Shown one piece after another: positions 1 through 6,317 of a DNA stretch of 7,761 nt. Within the stretch, counting starts at the first letter, position 1, and every line of letters starts with the position of its first letter. A model generated the notes under the pieces. It was not told the origin of the DNA and searched no databases. It saw nothing but the letters and a program-made list of their open reading frames with translations. This DNA is from JAGOTP01 sp964359565 (GTDB taxonomy: Bacteria > Patescibacteriota > Patescibacteriia > 2-12-FULL-60-25). The stretch is taken from assembly GCA_964359565.1 (NCBI GenBank), contig CAYHTN010000059.1:1-7761 (forward strand), read 5' to 3'. Made by a program: the position numbers and the translations under genes.

Positions 1-1290
1 GGATACGGCCATGAACGTGCCGCCTTCGGACTGGCGGATCTTTGTCGTAATGAAATTATTATCGCGAATGACTATCCCGGGATTCCGAAAGAGGATAAAA
101 AACTCTGGAATCGCACCCGTAAACTTTACGAATCCATCTCCCGTTTACAATCTCTTCCGTGGATTGGTCATGCTATTTTTGAACTCATGGATCGGTTTCA
201 GCGCATTCCTCCCTTCTATCCCCGTCGAGACCTGAGCCGTTCGAACATCCAGATTGCCGAAGTCTACTACTTGATCAAAAAACATCATCTCGGCAAACAC
301 CTGGTCGATCAGTTGAGCGAACATCCTCTCCCGCTCATTTGTACCTTCTTTTTACCCGCCTACGCCGCGGAGATTCACGGCTATCCCGGACCAATCTATA
401 TCGTGGTCTGCGACGCCGATATGTTTCGAACCTGGGCCCCGTATGATGCAAAATCAAGCCGAATCGAATATTTTGCCCCAACGGGACGCGTGGTTGAACG
501 TCTAAAGCTCTACGGTGTGCCCGCCAGTCGGATTCATCTGACTGGTTTTCCAATTCCCCCGCAAAACATCGGCGGTGCTCACAGTGAGGTTCTGAAACCC
601 GATCTCATCGACCGCATCGGGAACTTGGATCCTCAACATATTTTTCGCCAAACCTATCAAGATACACTTGTCCGTACCTTCGGACGCGGCATCAATCGCT
701 GGGGGGCCTCACGTGCGCCAACAGTCACATTTAGTATTGGCGGTGCCGGCGCGCACAAGCGGATCGCGTGGCAACTGCTCCATAGTCTTAAGACACTTCT
801 GCTTCAAAAACGCATCTGTTTGAATTTAGAAGCAGGTACGCATACCGATCTCGGCACATTTTTTACGCGCGTTGCTCGAAATGAAGGATTGCAACGCGTC
901 TTAGGAAAGACCTTGCAAATTCACAGCTATCGTGATCGTCATACCTATTTTCGCTCGTTCACCGAAACATTGCGACAAACGGATATTCTTTGGACAAAAC
1001 CAAGTGAGCTTTCGTTTTATACCGGCCTCGGCCTTCCTATCATCATGGCGCCACCCTTGGGTTCTCAAGAAGACTACAATAAAAGCTGGCTTGAGAGTAT
1101 CGGAGGTGGTATTCCCCAACATGATCCACGCTACGCCCACGAATGGTTGATGGACTGGATTCAATCAGGCGCCTTGGCCCGCCTGGCTTGGAACGGCTAT
1201 AGCGAAGCGCCTACGCATGGCGCCCATCGGATTGAATCGATCATCACCGGAAAACCGATCGATCTTCCAGAACTTCCTTTCATCATCTAA
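1..1290 (+). CDS. GT-B-like glycosyltransferase (MurG/MGDG-synthase type), 5' end cut by window
   Basis: The frame is open from base 1 to the TAA at 1288-1290, giving 429 visible residues; the true start lies left of the window. It begins with GYGHERAA, like the glycine/histidine loop (GxGH) at the N-terminus of GT28-type enzymes such as MurG and monogalactosyldiacylglycerol synthase. A second Rossmann-like strand and loop, SIGGAGAHKR, is encoded at 733-762. Near 980-1092 comes a stretch with TKPSELSF, GLGLPIIMAPP and QEDYN, which matches the donor-sugar end of these enzymes (KPGGLTxxEALxxGLPxxxxxPxPxQExxN in the family). The order of motifs supports a sugar transferase using a nucleotide-sugar donor, probably at the cytoplasmic side of the membrane; donor and acceptor cannot be told. 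The internal ATG at 187 is not the start, because conserved sequence precedes it. Its last 8 nt overlap the end of the convergent gene. Confident of the fold, less so of the activity. Confidence 0.8.
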   Translation, partial: GYGHERAAFGLADLCRNEIIIANDYPGIPKEDKKLWNRTRKLYESISRLQSLPWIGHAIFELMDRFQRIPPFYPRRDLSRSNIQIAEVYYLIKKHHLGKHLVDQLSEHPLPLICTFFLPAYAAEIHGYPGPIYIVVCDADMFRTWAPYDAKSSRIEYFAPTGRVVERLKLYGVPASRIHLTGFPIPPQNIGGAHSEVLKPDLIDRIGNLDPQHIFRQTYQDTLVRTFGRGINRWGASRAPTVTFSIGGAGAHKRIAWQLLHSLKTLLLQKRICLNLEAGTHTDLGTFFTRVARNEGLQRVLGKTLQIHSYRDRHTYFRSFTETLRQTDILWTKPSELSFYTGLGLPIIMAPPLGSQEDYNKSWLESIGGGIPQHDPRYAHEWLMDWIQSGALARLAWNGYSEAPTHGAHRIESIITGKPIDLPELPFII

Positions 1291-1543
1291 GCGTTGTTTG
1301 CTCGAGCTGAGCCGGAAGAATGGAAAAAAACGCATTTATTGCCTCAGAAATGTTTGGCTGCTCTTCAGGATGGAGGACGAGAAAATAGATTCCCACCGCC
1401 GCGAGAACATACAGAATGAAAAAACCGATAATTGCCGTCCAAAAATGATGACTCTCTTCTAACACCTCCAACGCAACTTGGCTAAGGATATAGGCGCACA
1501 AGAGGATGACAACGCCAATCAGGACCGCGAGGAGCGAAGACAT
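1283..1543 (-). CDS. Small two-helix membrane protein, unknown function
   Basis: An 86-residue protein read from the ATG at 1543 to the TGA at 1285-1283. It has two hydrophobic segments: roughly residues 2-24 (SSLLAVLIGVVILLCAYIL) and residues 34-57 (FWTAIIGFFILYVLAAVGIY). They are joined by a short acidic linker (EVLEESHH) and followed by a C-terminal tail of about 30 residues. A longer reading from TTG at 1588 adds 15 residues, but that TTG coincides with the -35 element TTGAAA of a good promoter, so the ATG is preferred. No Shine-Dalgarno sequence precedes it. The end overlaps the convergent glycosyltransferase by 8 nt. I do not recognise the family; the hairpin-like topology suggests an integral membrane protein but gives no function. 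It is probably monocistronic. Confidence 0.6.
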   Translation of the reverse strand: MSSLLAVLIGVVILLCAYILSQVALEVLEESHHFWTAIIGFFILYVLAAVGIYFLVLHPEEQPNISEAINAFFSILPAQLEQTTLR

Positions 1544-1559
1544 AACAAACCGGATCCCT

Positions 1560-1588
1560 ACGGTAGCAAAAGAGGCCCATCTTTTCAA
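1560..1588 (-). promoter_or_regulatory. Promoter of the small membrane protein gene
   Basis: Read on the - strand, TTGAAA (1588-1583) is followed by 17 bp and then TACCGT (1565-1560). A TGC sits directly before the -10, making it an extended -10 element. The predicted transcription start is near 1553, about 10 nt before the ATG at 1543. The -10 is only half consensus, so confidence is moderate. Confidence 0.4.
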
Positions 1589-1704
1589 GGGTCAGAATCC
1601 GCCATTTTTGGCTAAGCTCAGTTCCGTTTCTAAAACTGGTAACAAAATATTTTGGAACAGAAAAATACATTTAAACAAGAGCTGATTTAGAAATGGATTG
1701 AATG

Positions 1705-2067
1705 TTAATTCTGTTCTTTGCTACGACTTGATAATACGCGATCAACGAGTCGATCAAGACCTTCAATCGTCTCTAGGACTTCTGGCGAGGCAGGATCATT
1801 TTGGTCTGCTTGGTCAACAGCCCTGCTCAGCATAAGCGTGACTCGGGCAATTTCTTCAAGCACCAATTCGACTTCTTGATCACGAGCTTCTCCCAAAGGA
1901 AATTCCATCACGTTCTGATAAAGCATACTCATCCAACGCTCATCATGCACTCGACAAAGTTCACGTAATCCTTCTCGATCTGGTTTTTGATCTAGCTCGG
2001 ATAGGGATGCAAAGGATTCAGACGCCTGCGAGGGGTCTCGCCAAAACTCAGCAGAAGGAAAAGACAT
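1705..2067 (-). CDS. Acidic helical protein, unknown function
   Basis: A 120-residue protein starting MSFPSAEFW at the ATG at 2067 and ending with TAA at 1707-1705. It is rich in Glu, Asp, Leu and Arg with heptad-like spacing, especially EVELVLEEIARVTLMLSRAV and the stretch ETIEGLDRLVDRVL near the C-terminus. It therefore looks like an all-helical, soluble cytoplasmic protein. There are no cysteines apart from one, no membrane segment and no catalytic motif I recognise. A TTG at 2088 would extend the frame by 7 residues, but it lies upstream of the predicted transcription start (near 2084) and is rejected. No Shine-Dalgarno sequence is seen. It diverges from the nucleoside deoxyribosyltransferase-like gene through promoters placed back to back. 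I cannot assign a function. Confidence 0.6.
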   Translation of the reverse strand: MSFPSAEFWRDPSQASESFASLSELDQKPDREGLRELCRVHDERWMSMLYQNVMEFPLGEARDQEVELVLEEIARVTLMLSRAVDQADQNDPASPEVLETIEGLDRLVDRVLSSRSKEQN

Positions 2068-2090
2068 AGAAGATAAAAGTGAATACAAGA

Positions 2091-2120
2091 AGTATAGCGT
2101 ACTTGGTTACAAAACAACAA
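2091..2120 (-). promoter_or_regulatory. Promoter of the acidic helical protein gene
   Basis: On the - strand, TTGTTG (2120-2115) is followed by 18 bp and TATACT (2096-2091). The predicted start is near 2084, leaving a leader of about 17 nt before the ATG at 2067. It is back to back with the divergent promoter, the two -35 elements being 3 bp apart. Confidence 0.45.
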
Positions 2121-2123
2121 AAG

Positions 2124-2152
2124 TTGCCGACTCCGCCCTCATTCGGTATACC
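2124..2152 (+). promoter_or_regulatory. Promoter of the deoxyribosyltransferase-like / Nudix pair
   Basis: TTGCCG (2124-2129), exactly 17 bp, then TATACC (2147-2152). The predicted start is near 2159, about 12 nt before the ATG at 2171. The spacing and position fit well. The same TTGCC -35 form is seen before the tRNA and the zinc-ribbon gene. Confidence 0.5.
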
Positions 2153-2170
2153 AATGATATCATTTTATTT

Positions 2171-2617
2171 ATGCAAAACACGATTATCACCGCCTGCGGC
2201 AGTGGCAAGCATCGCATCCTGATCCATAGTATTACAGATGCATTGGGCAAATCTGGATTCATCGTTCTTCCACCGCCCTTGCATGACATGCCCGGGCTCA
2301 CGGCGGGGATAAATCCGGAACTCACGCTCCTCGGCTGGAAAGGCGCAACCTTCGCCCATCTCGCGCGGATTCAAAAAGCAAATGTTTGCCTTATGGTTAA
2401 TCCAGGTGGGTACCTTGGCTATAGTAGTAGTCTCGAGCTCGGCTATGCTGTCTCGCTCGGAAAACTAATCATCGCTCTCGAACATGATACAGCAGAACCA
2501 GCGCGAGAGGGGTTATTTGATATCGTGCTAGAGACGACGAGCATTGAGAAAACAGTCGAGAAGCTGAATAACTTTCTGAGGAACCTTTCTTCGAATGAAC
2601 GCGGCTCACGTCGTTAA
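2171..2617 (+). CDS. Nucleoside 2-deoxyribosyltransferase-like protein
   Basis: A 148-residue protein from ATG 2171 to TAA 2615-2617. The central part, residues 65-103, reads ARIQKANVCLMVNPGGYLG followed by SSSLELGYAVSLGKLIIAL. This matches the active-site half of the nucleoside 2-deoxyribosyltransferase superfamily, where a buried strand carrying the substrate-binding residues is followed by a helix with a catalytic glutamate in a T/S-x-x-E-x-G-Y-A context; E89 here is the equivalent. The N-terminus, with ACGSGKH at residues 8-14, is the usual first strand and loop. In the family these enzymes exchange or hydrolyse the base of deoxynucleosides or their monophosphates. The Asn at residue 78 stands where classic enzymes differ, so base exchange, hydrolysis or only ligand binding are all possible. 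The Nudix gene 61 bp downstream supports a role in nucleotide salvage or clean-up. No Shine-Dalgarno sequence precedes the ATG; the start is chosen from the promoter position. Confidence 0.7.
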   Translation: MQNTIITACGSGKHRILIHSITDALGKSGFIVLPPPLHDMPGLTAGINPELTLLGWKGATFAHLARIQKANVCLMVNPGGYLGYSSSLELGYAVSLGKLIIALEHDTAEPAREGLFDIVLETTSIEKTVEKLNNFLRNLSSNERGSRR

Positions 2618-2678
2618 GATACTATCAAGAATTATCTAAACACTCACCGAAAGTCACTTAGAGTAAGTTATCTCACGT

Positions 2679-3278
2679 ATGGACAAACAGTATGAATTCT
2701 CCTCATCAGAGTCCAAACTCGACCGAAAAGAGGAGCATTTCTTTCAGGAGGGCTTCGAGAAAGCGCACACGGTTGTTTTTTTCTTAGATTCTTCGCGAGG
2801 ACGTATTGGAATGCTCAAACGAGACCCGACGGTCACATTCGCGGGCGGTAAATACACGGGCATCGGAGGGAAAATAGAACCAGGCGAAGGACATATCAGC
2901 GGCGCTGTTCGTGAACTAAATGAAGAACTTCTTTTCAAAGAAAAGCCCTACACCAAAGAACAACTGAGCGAATTCGCTCGTGTCATTATCAACGAGACAA
3001 ATATTTTATCTTACTTCGTTCTCTCTTATTCGGAAGATACGCTGCCAACGCCCACGAAAGGTATCGGACAGCTTGACTGGTTTTCATTGGAAAAAGTCTT
3101 GGAGTCAAATCTTCCGATCATTCCTACCACAAAATATTTTATGGAAGTGTGGAGGAAGCGTAACTGGAATACAAACGCTCCTTTCACGGTCCGCCTGACC
3201 AGAAAAGAGACAAATGATGTCAGCTCCCCCGTTACAAGACTCGACGTAGAAGAAGGGCTCAGAAAGAAAAAGTCTTGA
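2679..3278 (+). CDS. Nudix hydrolase, 8-oxo-dGTP diphosphatase (MTH1/MutT)-like
   Basis: A 199-residue protein, ATG 2679 to TGA 3276-3278. The Nudix box spans residues 64-86: G64-KIEPG-E70, seven residues, then R78-E79-L80-N81-E82-E83. These supply the metal-binding glutamates that cleave nucleoside diphosphate-linked substrates. The usual glycine near the end of the box is Leu85. The preceding GGKYTGIGGK resembles MTH1-type enzymes, which hydrolyse oxidised purine nucleoside triphosphates; substrate assignment is an inference. The domain runs from about residue 28 to 165. A basic, Ser/Thr-rich tail of about 35 residues (ending GLRKKKS) and an N-terminal charged stretch of about 27 residues are extra to a minimal Nudix fold of about 130-150. 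I see no good promoter in the 61-bp gap upstream, so it is probably cotranscribed with the deoxyribosyltransferase-like gene. No Shine-Dalgarno sequence is present. Confidence 0.85.
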   Translation: MDKQYEFSSSESKLDRKEEHFFQEGFEKAHTVVFFLDSSRGRIGMLKRDPTVTFAGGKYTGIGGKIEPGEGHISGAVRELNEELLFKEKPYTKEQLSEFARVIINETNILSYFVLSYSEDTLPTPTKGIGQLDWFSLEKVLESNLPIIPTTKYFMEVWRKRNWNTNAPFTVRLTRKETNDVSSPVTRLDVEEGLRKKKS

Positions 3279-3310
3279 GGTCGAACGGTCGCTTTTGTTG
3301 AACAAAAGCA

Positions 3311-3337
3311 AAATCCCACTCTCAAAGAGTGGGATTT
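3311..3337 (-). terminator. Intrinsic terminator of tRNA-Val
   Basis: A perfect inverted repeat: AAATCCCACTCT (3311-3322), a 3-nt loop, AGAGTGGGATTT (3326-3337). On the - strand the stem ends directly after the tRNA CCA and is followed by TTTTGCTTTTGTT, a U-rich tract. It lies 4 nt from the tRNA end. On the + strand no T run follows beyond the stem, so any use by the Nudix gene would be weak. Confidence 0.8.
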
Positions 3338-3341
3338 ACCG

Positions 3342-3418
3342 TGGTGGACGTTGCAGGAATCGAACCTGCGACCTCACGAATGTGAATCGTGCGCTCTAAC
3401 CAGCTGAGCTAAACGTCC
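3342..3418 (-). tRNA. tRNA-Val, anticodon CAC
   Basis: A complete 77-nt cloverleaf on the - strand. The acceptor stem is GGACGTT (3418-3412) paired with AACGTCC (3352-3346), with discriminator A and an encoded CCA (3344-3342). The D arm has GCTC and GAGC around AGCTGGTTA. The anticodon stem is CACGA/TCGTG with loop TTCACAT, which places CAC at positions 34-36 and so reads GUG valine codons. The T arm is GCAGG-TTCGATT-CCTGC. All stems pair fully and the T loop is canonical. It sits alone between the Nudix gene and prmC, with its own promoter and terminator. Confidence 0.95.
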
Positions 3419-3434
3419 TCGTCAGAATGAGTTC

Positions 3435-3443
3435 TGCTAAAAT
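3435..3443 (+). promoter_or_regulatory. Possible extended -10 promoter of prmC
   Basis: TGCTAAAAT is a good extended -10 element on the + strand, about 65 nt before the prmC ATG. No convincing -35 stands 17 bp upstream, where the tRNA gene lies. It would overlap the tRNA-Val promoter region divergently. Weak call. Confidence 0.25.
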
Positions 3444-3451
3444 GTGGCGTC

Positions 3452-3480
3452 ATCATAACCGAGTCCCCTCCCCCTGGCAA
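3452..3480 (-). promoter_or_regulatory. Promoter of tRNA-Val
   Basis: On the - strand, TTGCCA (3480-3475), exactly 17 bp, then TATGAT (3457-3452). The predicted start is near 3445, about 27 nt before the mature tRNA 5' end at 3418. The spacer is unusually G-rich (GGGGGAGGGG). Both hexamers are near consensus, and this is the only candidate upstream. Confidence 0.7.
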
Positions 3481-3509
3481 GATTTTGAGGAAACACGCAC
3501 ACTAAGATC

Positions 3510-4388
3510 ATGAAGACGATTGAACAGGTATTAAAAGAGGCTTCTTTAAGGCTTTTTGCAGTTACCCGAGATCGAACCCAGGCCTGGCTTGAAGCCGAGC
3601 TTCTGCTTGCGAACACCTACAAACAAGAACGTATCTGGCTTCTTACACATCAAGATAAGCCACTAACAATCGCAATACAGACACGCTTCTCTCGCTTTTT
3701 ATCACGACGGCTCGCCCATGAACCCTTAGCGTATATTTTTGGAGAAGCTTCTTTTTGCGGTCGGACATTCCTCGTGAATCCATCAACCCTGATCCCACGA
3801 GTAGAAACCGAACAGCTCATCACGGAAGCTTCTAACATCATCAATACCGCAAAACAAAACACGCTCGTTTGGGACGTAGGCACAGGGAGTGGCGTTTTGG
3901 CTGTTACCCTGAAGGCACTCTTTCCTCATCTCGATATTCTTGCGAGTGATATTTCCGCTCGAGCATTATCCATCGCTAAAAAAAACGCGAGGCGATTGCT
4001 GCAACAACCGATCGTTTTTTTACAAGCGAATCTTTTAGACCAGAAAGTCAAACTTTTTCTTAAAAAGAAACAGATGGAGCGACTGATTGTCATTGTCAAT
4101 CTCCCCTATCTTCCCAAATCACAAAAAAGAGAACTAGCAATACAGGTCACCAAATACGAACCACTCGATGCGTTATTTGCAGAGAAAAAGGGGCGAGCAC
4201 TCAATGAGCAGCTCATCAAACAGCTCCATCTCTTAAAACAAGAGACCGATATCTCTATAGACGTGCTACTTGAACTTGATCCATCCCAAGCCGTTCAATT
4301 TCAGCGTTTTTCACAGCAGTACTTTTCAAAAACGAAAATCCTGCACGATCTTCATGATCGAGCAAGATTTTTAAAGCTCAGCTCCTAA
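3510..4388 (+). CDS. prmC: Peptide chain release factor N5-glutamine methyltransferase (PrmC/HemK)
   Basis: A 292-residue protein, the usual length for the family (about 275-300). PrmC transfers a methyl group from S-adenosylmethionine to the glutamine of the GGQ motif in release factors, speeding termination in the cytoplasm. The helical N-terminal domain that grips the release factor is visible as EAELLLANTYKQERIWLLTH (residues 28-47) and PLAYIFGEASF plus LIPRVETE (residues 72-101). The SAM-binding motif is DVGTGSGVLAV (122-132), with the acidic residue after strand 2 at D147. The catalytic NPPY motif appears as NLPY (197-200), a conservative but notable change. The ATG at 3510 fits the family N-terminus. 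GAGGAA at 3486-3491 is too far away to act as a normal ribosome binding site. It converges on the DUF3048 gene with only 8 nt between the stops. Confidence 0.93.
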   Translation: MKTIEQVLKEASLRLFAVTRDRTQAWLEAELLLANTYKQERIWLLTHQDKPLTIAIQTRFSRFLSRRLAHEPLAYIFGEASFCGRTFLVNPSTLIPRVETEQLITEASNIINTAKQNTLVWDVGTGSGVLAVTLKALFPHLDILASDISARALSIAKKNARRLLQQPIVFLQANLLDQKVKLFLKKKQMERLIVIVNLPYLPKSQKRELAIQVTKYEPLDALFAEKKGRALNEQLIKQLHLLKQETDISIDVLLELDPSQAVQFQRFSQQYFSKTKILHDLHDRARFLKLSS

Positions 4389-4396
4389 GTGAAATA

Positions 4397-5485
4397 TTAT
4401 TTTGTTCCCGAAAGCCCTGCGAAGGTCAGATCATCGGTTGTCACTTGAATCCAGGTCGTGCCACGGTTCAAAGCCATATCCGTTCCATCAATCCCTTCAA
4501 AACGAATTGGCTCACCCGCACTCCGACGCCAACGCGCGGTGTATTTTTGGCCGTTGCGATAGATCATCGCGTCACCGCTCCCAACCGTACGAAGGCGTAA
4601 ACGGCCCACCTCATCCAAGACCTGTGCATCTGTTTTGATCACCACCACATTCATTGCTTCAACTGTTTTTCCTTCGGCATCACGCTGCGCCCGTGAACCC
4701 AGCATACGGGTATAGCGCCCGGTTTCTTGGTCAAAGACCCAAACGATCGAATAGGAACCCCCATAGGGAAGAGAAATCCGTTTCATGGTTGCTAGGGTCG
4801 AAGTCGAGACATCTTGAAATTGCCACACGAGAGGAGCAGAGGTCGTAGCCGTCGTACGAATCGATGCTTCTGTTAACGAATCGCTTTTGGTATAGGTCGA
4901 GTGCGGGGCGCGACGGGAACGATCTTTCCAAAAGAAGCGGCCGTAGGCCATTTCATTTAAATCATGAAATTTTGAACCCAGCGCACGAATCTTTACTAAG
5001 GCTTCGTTACTGCCACCTACGTGCACATACATCGCATTCCAGCCTTCCGCCCACTCCACAAAATACGGACGGGCACTGCGGACGGGGCCAATCATCGGAA
5101 CCGTCGTCGTAGCATCGTAGAAAGCCATCAGACGGGTAATACCACCTTCAACCGGCGCTTCTATCACGAGCTGAGCCTGAGAGACACCAGACCAAGGACG
5201 GGCGTCAATTTGATTGTCGATCATGACGGCGCGTAACGAGAGTGCTTCTTCTCCAACCGAAACAAGGACCCCATCAACATGACGAGGCCGTAATGCTAAT
5301 ACCGATTCGGTTGAAGTTGTGACCGATGCTTCTGGGACAGACGTCGTAGTATCTCGTCGTGTTTTTCCGGTCACGACGAAATAAAAGATGAGGCCGGAGA
5401 TCGTAACAAGCACACACGCCCCGACGGCAAAGAGCCATCGAGGCGTGTGCGTCGACGTTCCCCGGCGCGGAGGTAACGTTGACAT
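4397..5485 (-). CDS. Membrane-anchored DUF3048 (YerB-like) protein
   Basis: A 362-residue protein, ATG 5485 to TAA 4399-4397. After a short basic N-terminus there is one hydrophobic segment (about residues 17-39, WLFAVGACVLVTISGLIFYF), then a Thr/Ser-rich linker (about 40-65), then a large extracytoplasmic domain. That domain carries the DUF3048 signatures: RAVMIDNQIDARPWSGVSQA (85-104), IEAPVEGGITRLMAF (108-122), GPVRSARPYFVEWA (133-146) and VHVGGSNEAL (154-163). The C-terminal part (about 190-360) fits the second YerB domain. The family is secreted or lipid-anchored and has no established activity. Here there is no convincing lipobox, so a signal anchor is likely. A longer frame to 5560 would overlap rplY by 47 nt and lose the normal N-terminus, so the ATG 28 nt after the rplY stop is preferred. 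It is probably cotranscribed with rplY. No Shine-Dalgarno sequence precedes it. Confidence 0.85.
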   Translation of the reverse strand: MSTLPPRRGTSTHTPRWLFAVGACVLVTISGLIFYFVVTGKTRRDTTTSVPEASVTTSTESVLALRPRHVDGVLVSVGEEALSLRAVMIDNQIDARPWSGVSQAQLVIEAPVEGGITRLMAFYDATTTVPMIGPVRSARPYFVEWAEGWNAMYVHVGGSNEALVKIRALGSKFHDLNEMAYGRFFWKDRSRRAPHSTYTKSDSLTEASIRTTATTSAPLVWQFQDVSTSTLATMKRISLPYGGSYSIVWVFDQETGRYTRMLGSRAQRDAEGKTVEAMNVVVIKTDAQVLDEVGRLRLRTVGSGDAMIYRNGQKYTARWRRSAGEPIRFEGIDGTDMALNRGTTWIQVTTDDLTFAGLSGTK

Positions 5486-5513
5486 AGGAAAGGACGAAAG
5501 GGATTGAATAAAA

Positions 5514-6203
5514 TTATTTCTTCTCGGCCGTAGCAGCATCTTCCGCCGCTTTCTTGGCAACTTCTGCGGCTTTCTTTTCTTCAGCTTCAGATTTCACCGT
5601 GGCCACATCACCGATCGAAGATTCTTCAAGTTTCTTTAGTTCATCTTCGGTCAACGGACGAGAGACGGTCGCGATTGTGAGTTTTGCACTGCCAGTAATT
5701 TCGACACCCGTTCCAAGTTTGAGGTCAGCCAAGGTAATCGCATCTTCGAAGGTCTTCAGGGCAGACAAGTCGACTTCGATTTCGTGAGGTAAGTTCGCTG
5801 GCAAACACGTGACCTCAACTTCGAGAAGGGACTTGATAAGCGTTCCACCGTCTCCCTTCACAGCCGCAGATTCACCAATGAATTTAAGAGGGATCTGAAC
5901 GGTCATCTTCTCATCCATGCGGACTTGGTGGAGATCGACGTGCGTTGGGGTGTTGCGTAATGGGTGCAACTGCACTTCTTTAATGACTGCCTTCACTGGA
6001 GACGTGCCATCAACCGCAATATCGATCAAGCTTGAAAAGCCTGCCGTTGAAAGTAATTTCACAAACTCCGCTCGAGGAAGAGAGAGTGTTTGTGCGGCAA
6101 CGCCTCGACCGTACATGACGGTCGGGATGCGGTGCACGAGAAGTTCATCTTTGGCCCGCTTGCCGATTTTGGTGCGGGTAGTAGCCGAGATTGCGTAGTT
6201 CAT
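5514..6203 (-). CDS. rplY: Large ribosomal subunit protein bL25, CTC/TL5 type
   Basis: A 229-residue protein, ATG 6203 to TAA 5516-5514. bL25 binds 5S rRNA in the large ribosomal subunit; the two-domain CTC (TL5) form is seen here. The N-terminal RNA-binding domain (about residues 1-95) shows IPTVMYGRG (26-34), VIKEVQLHPLRNTPTHVDL (73-91). The C-terminal domain (about 100-182) includes VQIPLKFIGES, the GGTLIKSLLEVEVTCLPANL stretch, and EVDLSAL. The last 45 residues are a low-complexity Ala/Lys/Glu tail (EEKKAAEVAKKAAEDAATAEKK at the very end), as in many bacterial bL25 proteins. The promoter at 6224-6252 gives a leader of only about 14 nt, without a Shine-Dalgarno sequence. It leads an apparent operon with the DUF3048 gene. 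Confidence 0.95.
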   Translation of the reverse strand: MNYAISATTRTKIGKRAKDELLVHRIPTVMYGRGVAAQTLSLPRAEFVKLLSTAGFSSLIDIAVDGTSPVKAVIKEVQLHPLRNTPTHVDLHQVRMDEKMTVQIPLKFIGESAAVKGDGGTLIKSLLEVEVTCLPANLPHEIEVDLSALKTFEDAITLADLKLGTGVEITGSAKLTIATVSRPLTEDELKKLEESSIGDVATVKSEAEEKKAAEVAKKAAEDAATAEKK

Positions 6204-6223
6204 AGAAACGTAAAAGTGGGTCT

Positions 6224-6252
6224 ACAATAAGAGAAAAAACCGAAACCGTCAA
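6224..6252 (-). promoter_or_regulatory. rplY: Promoter of rplY
   Basis: On the - strand, TTGACG (6252-6247), exactly 17 bp, then TATTGT (6229-6224). The predicted start is near 6217, about 14 nt before the ATG at 6203. Both hexamers are close to consensus. The promoter overlaps the terminator-like structure at 6234-6278: the -35 lies inside its loop and the T run is in the spacer. Confidence 0.65.
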
Positions 6253-6278
6253 GGTGCTAACCTGGGGGTTAGTTTCGG
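6234..6278 (-). terminator. Terminator-like nested hairpin downstream of the zinc-ribbon gene
   Basis: Read on the - strand: an outer inverted repeat CCGAAAC (6278-6272) with GTTTCGG (6246-6240), followed at once by TTTTTT (6239-6234). Nested inside is CTAACC-CCCA-GGTTAG (6272-6257), sharing one base with the outer arm. The hairpin followed by a T run lies 40 nt beyond the zinc-ribbon stop codon and so would end that transcript. The long outer loop makes it less certain than a simple stem; the inner hairpin could instead be an operator for rplY. Confidence 0.45.
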
Positions 6279-6288
6279 ATCCACCCTC

Positions 6289-6312
6289 GGATCAGACACA
6301 GATCAGATCTGA
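6289..6312 (+). repeat. GATC-dense dispersed repeat, copy 1
   Basis: Starts GGATCAGACACAG and ends ATCAGATCTGA, 24 nt. It matches the segment at 6695-6718/6719 at all but two positions and in the same orientation. It lies 5 nt beyond the zinc-ribbon stop codon, so the two copies bracket that gene. It contains three GATC sites. Confidence 0.75.
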
Positions 6313-6317
6313 ATACT

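Noticed and set aside
1217..1462. An 81-codon + strand frame across the glycosyltransferase end
   Set aside because: It overlaps two better-supported genes in other frames, with no promoter, ribosome binding site or recognisable sequence.
1544..1588. TTG start at 1588 for the small membrane protein
   Set aside because: The TTG is the first base triplet of a -35 element whose -10 lies downstream of it, so it would not be in the mRNA. The ATG at 1543 fits.
1591..1704. Possible small gene or RNA in the gap between the two - strand genes
   Set aside because: AT-rich sequence with only weak stems (GTTCC/GGAAC, GCCA/TGGC); no convincing frame, terminator or RNA fold.
2068..2088. TTG start at 2088 for the acidic helical protein
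   Set aside because: It lies upstream of the predicted transcription start near 2084; the ATG at 2067 is used.
3293..3309. CTTTTGTT-G-AACAAAAG palindrome after the Nudix gene as a terminator
   Set aside because: The stem is AT-rich and has no T run after it on the + strand; it mainly supplies the U-rich tail of the tRNA terminator on the - strand.
5405..5430. Lipobox in the DUF3048 N-terminus (VGAC)
   Set aside because: The cysteine lies at the start of the hydrophobic segment rather than after it, so lipid attachment there is unlikely.
5486..5560. Longer N-terminus of the DUF3048 protein
   Set aside because: It would overlap the rplY coding end by 47 nt and put a basic stretch before the signal anchor; the ATG at 5485 sits at a normal operon distance.
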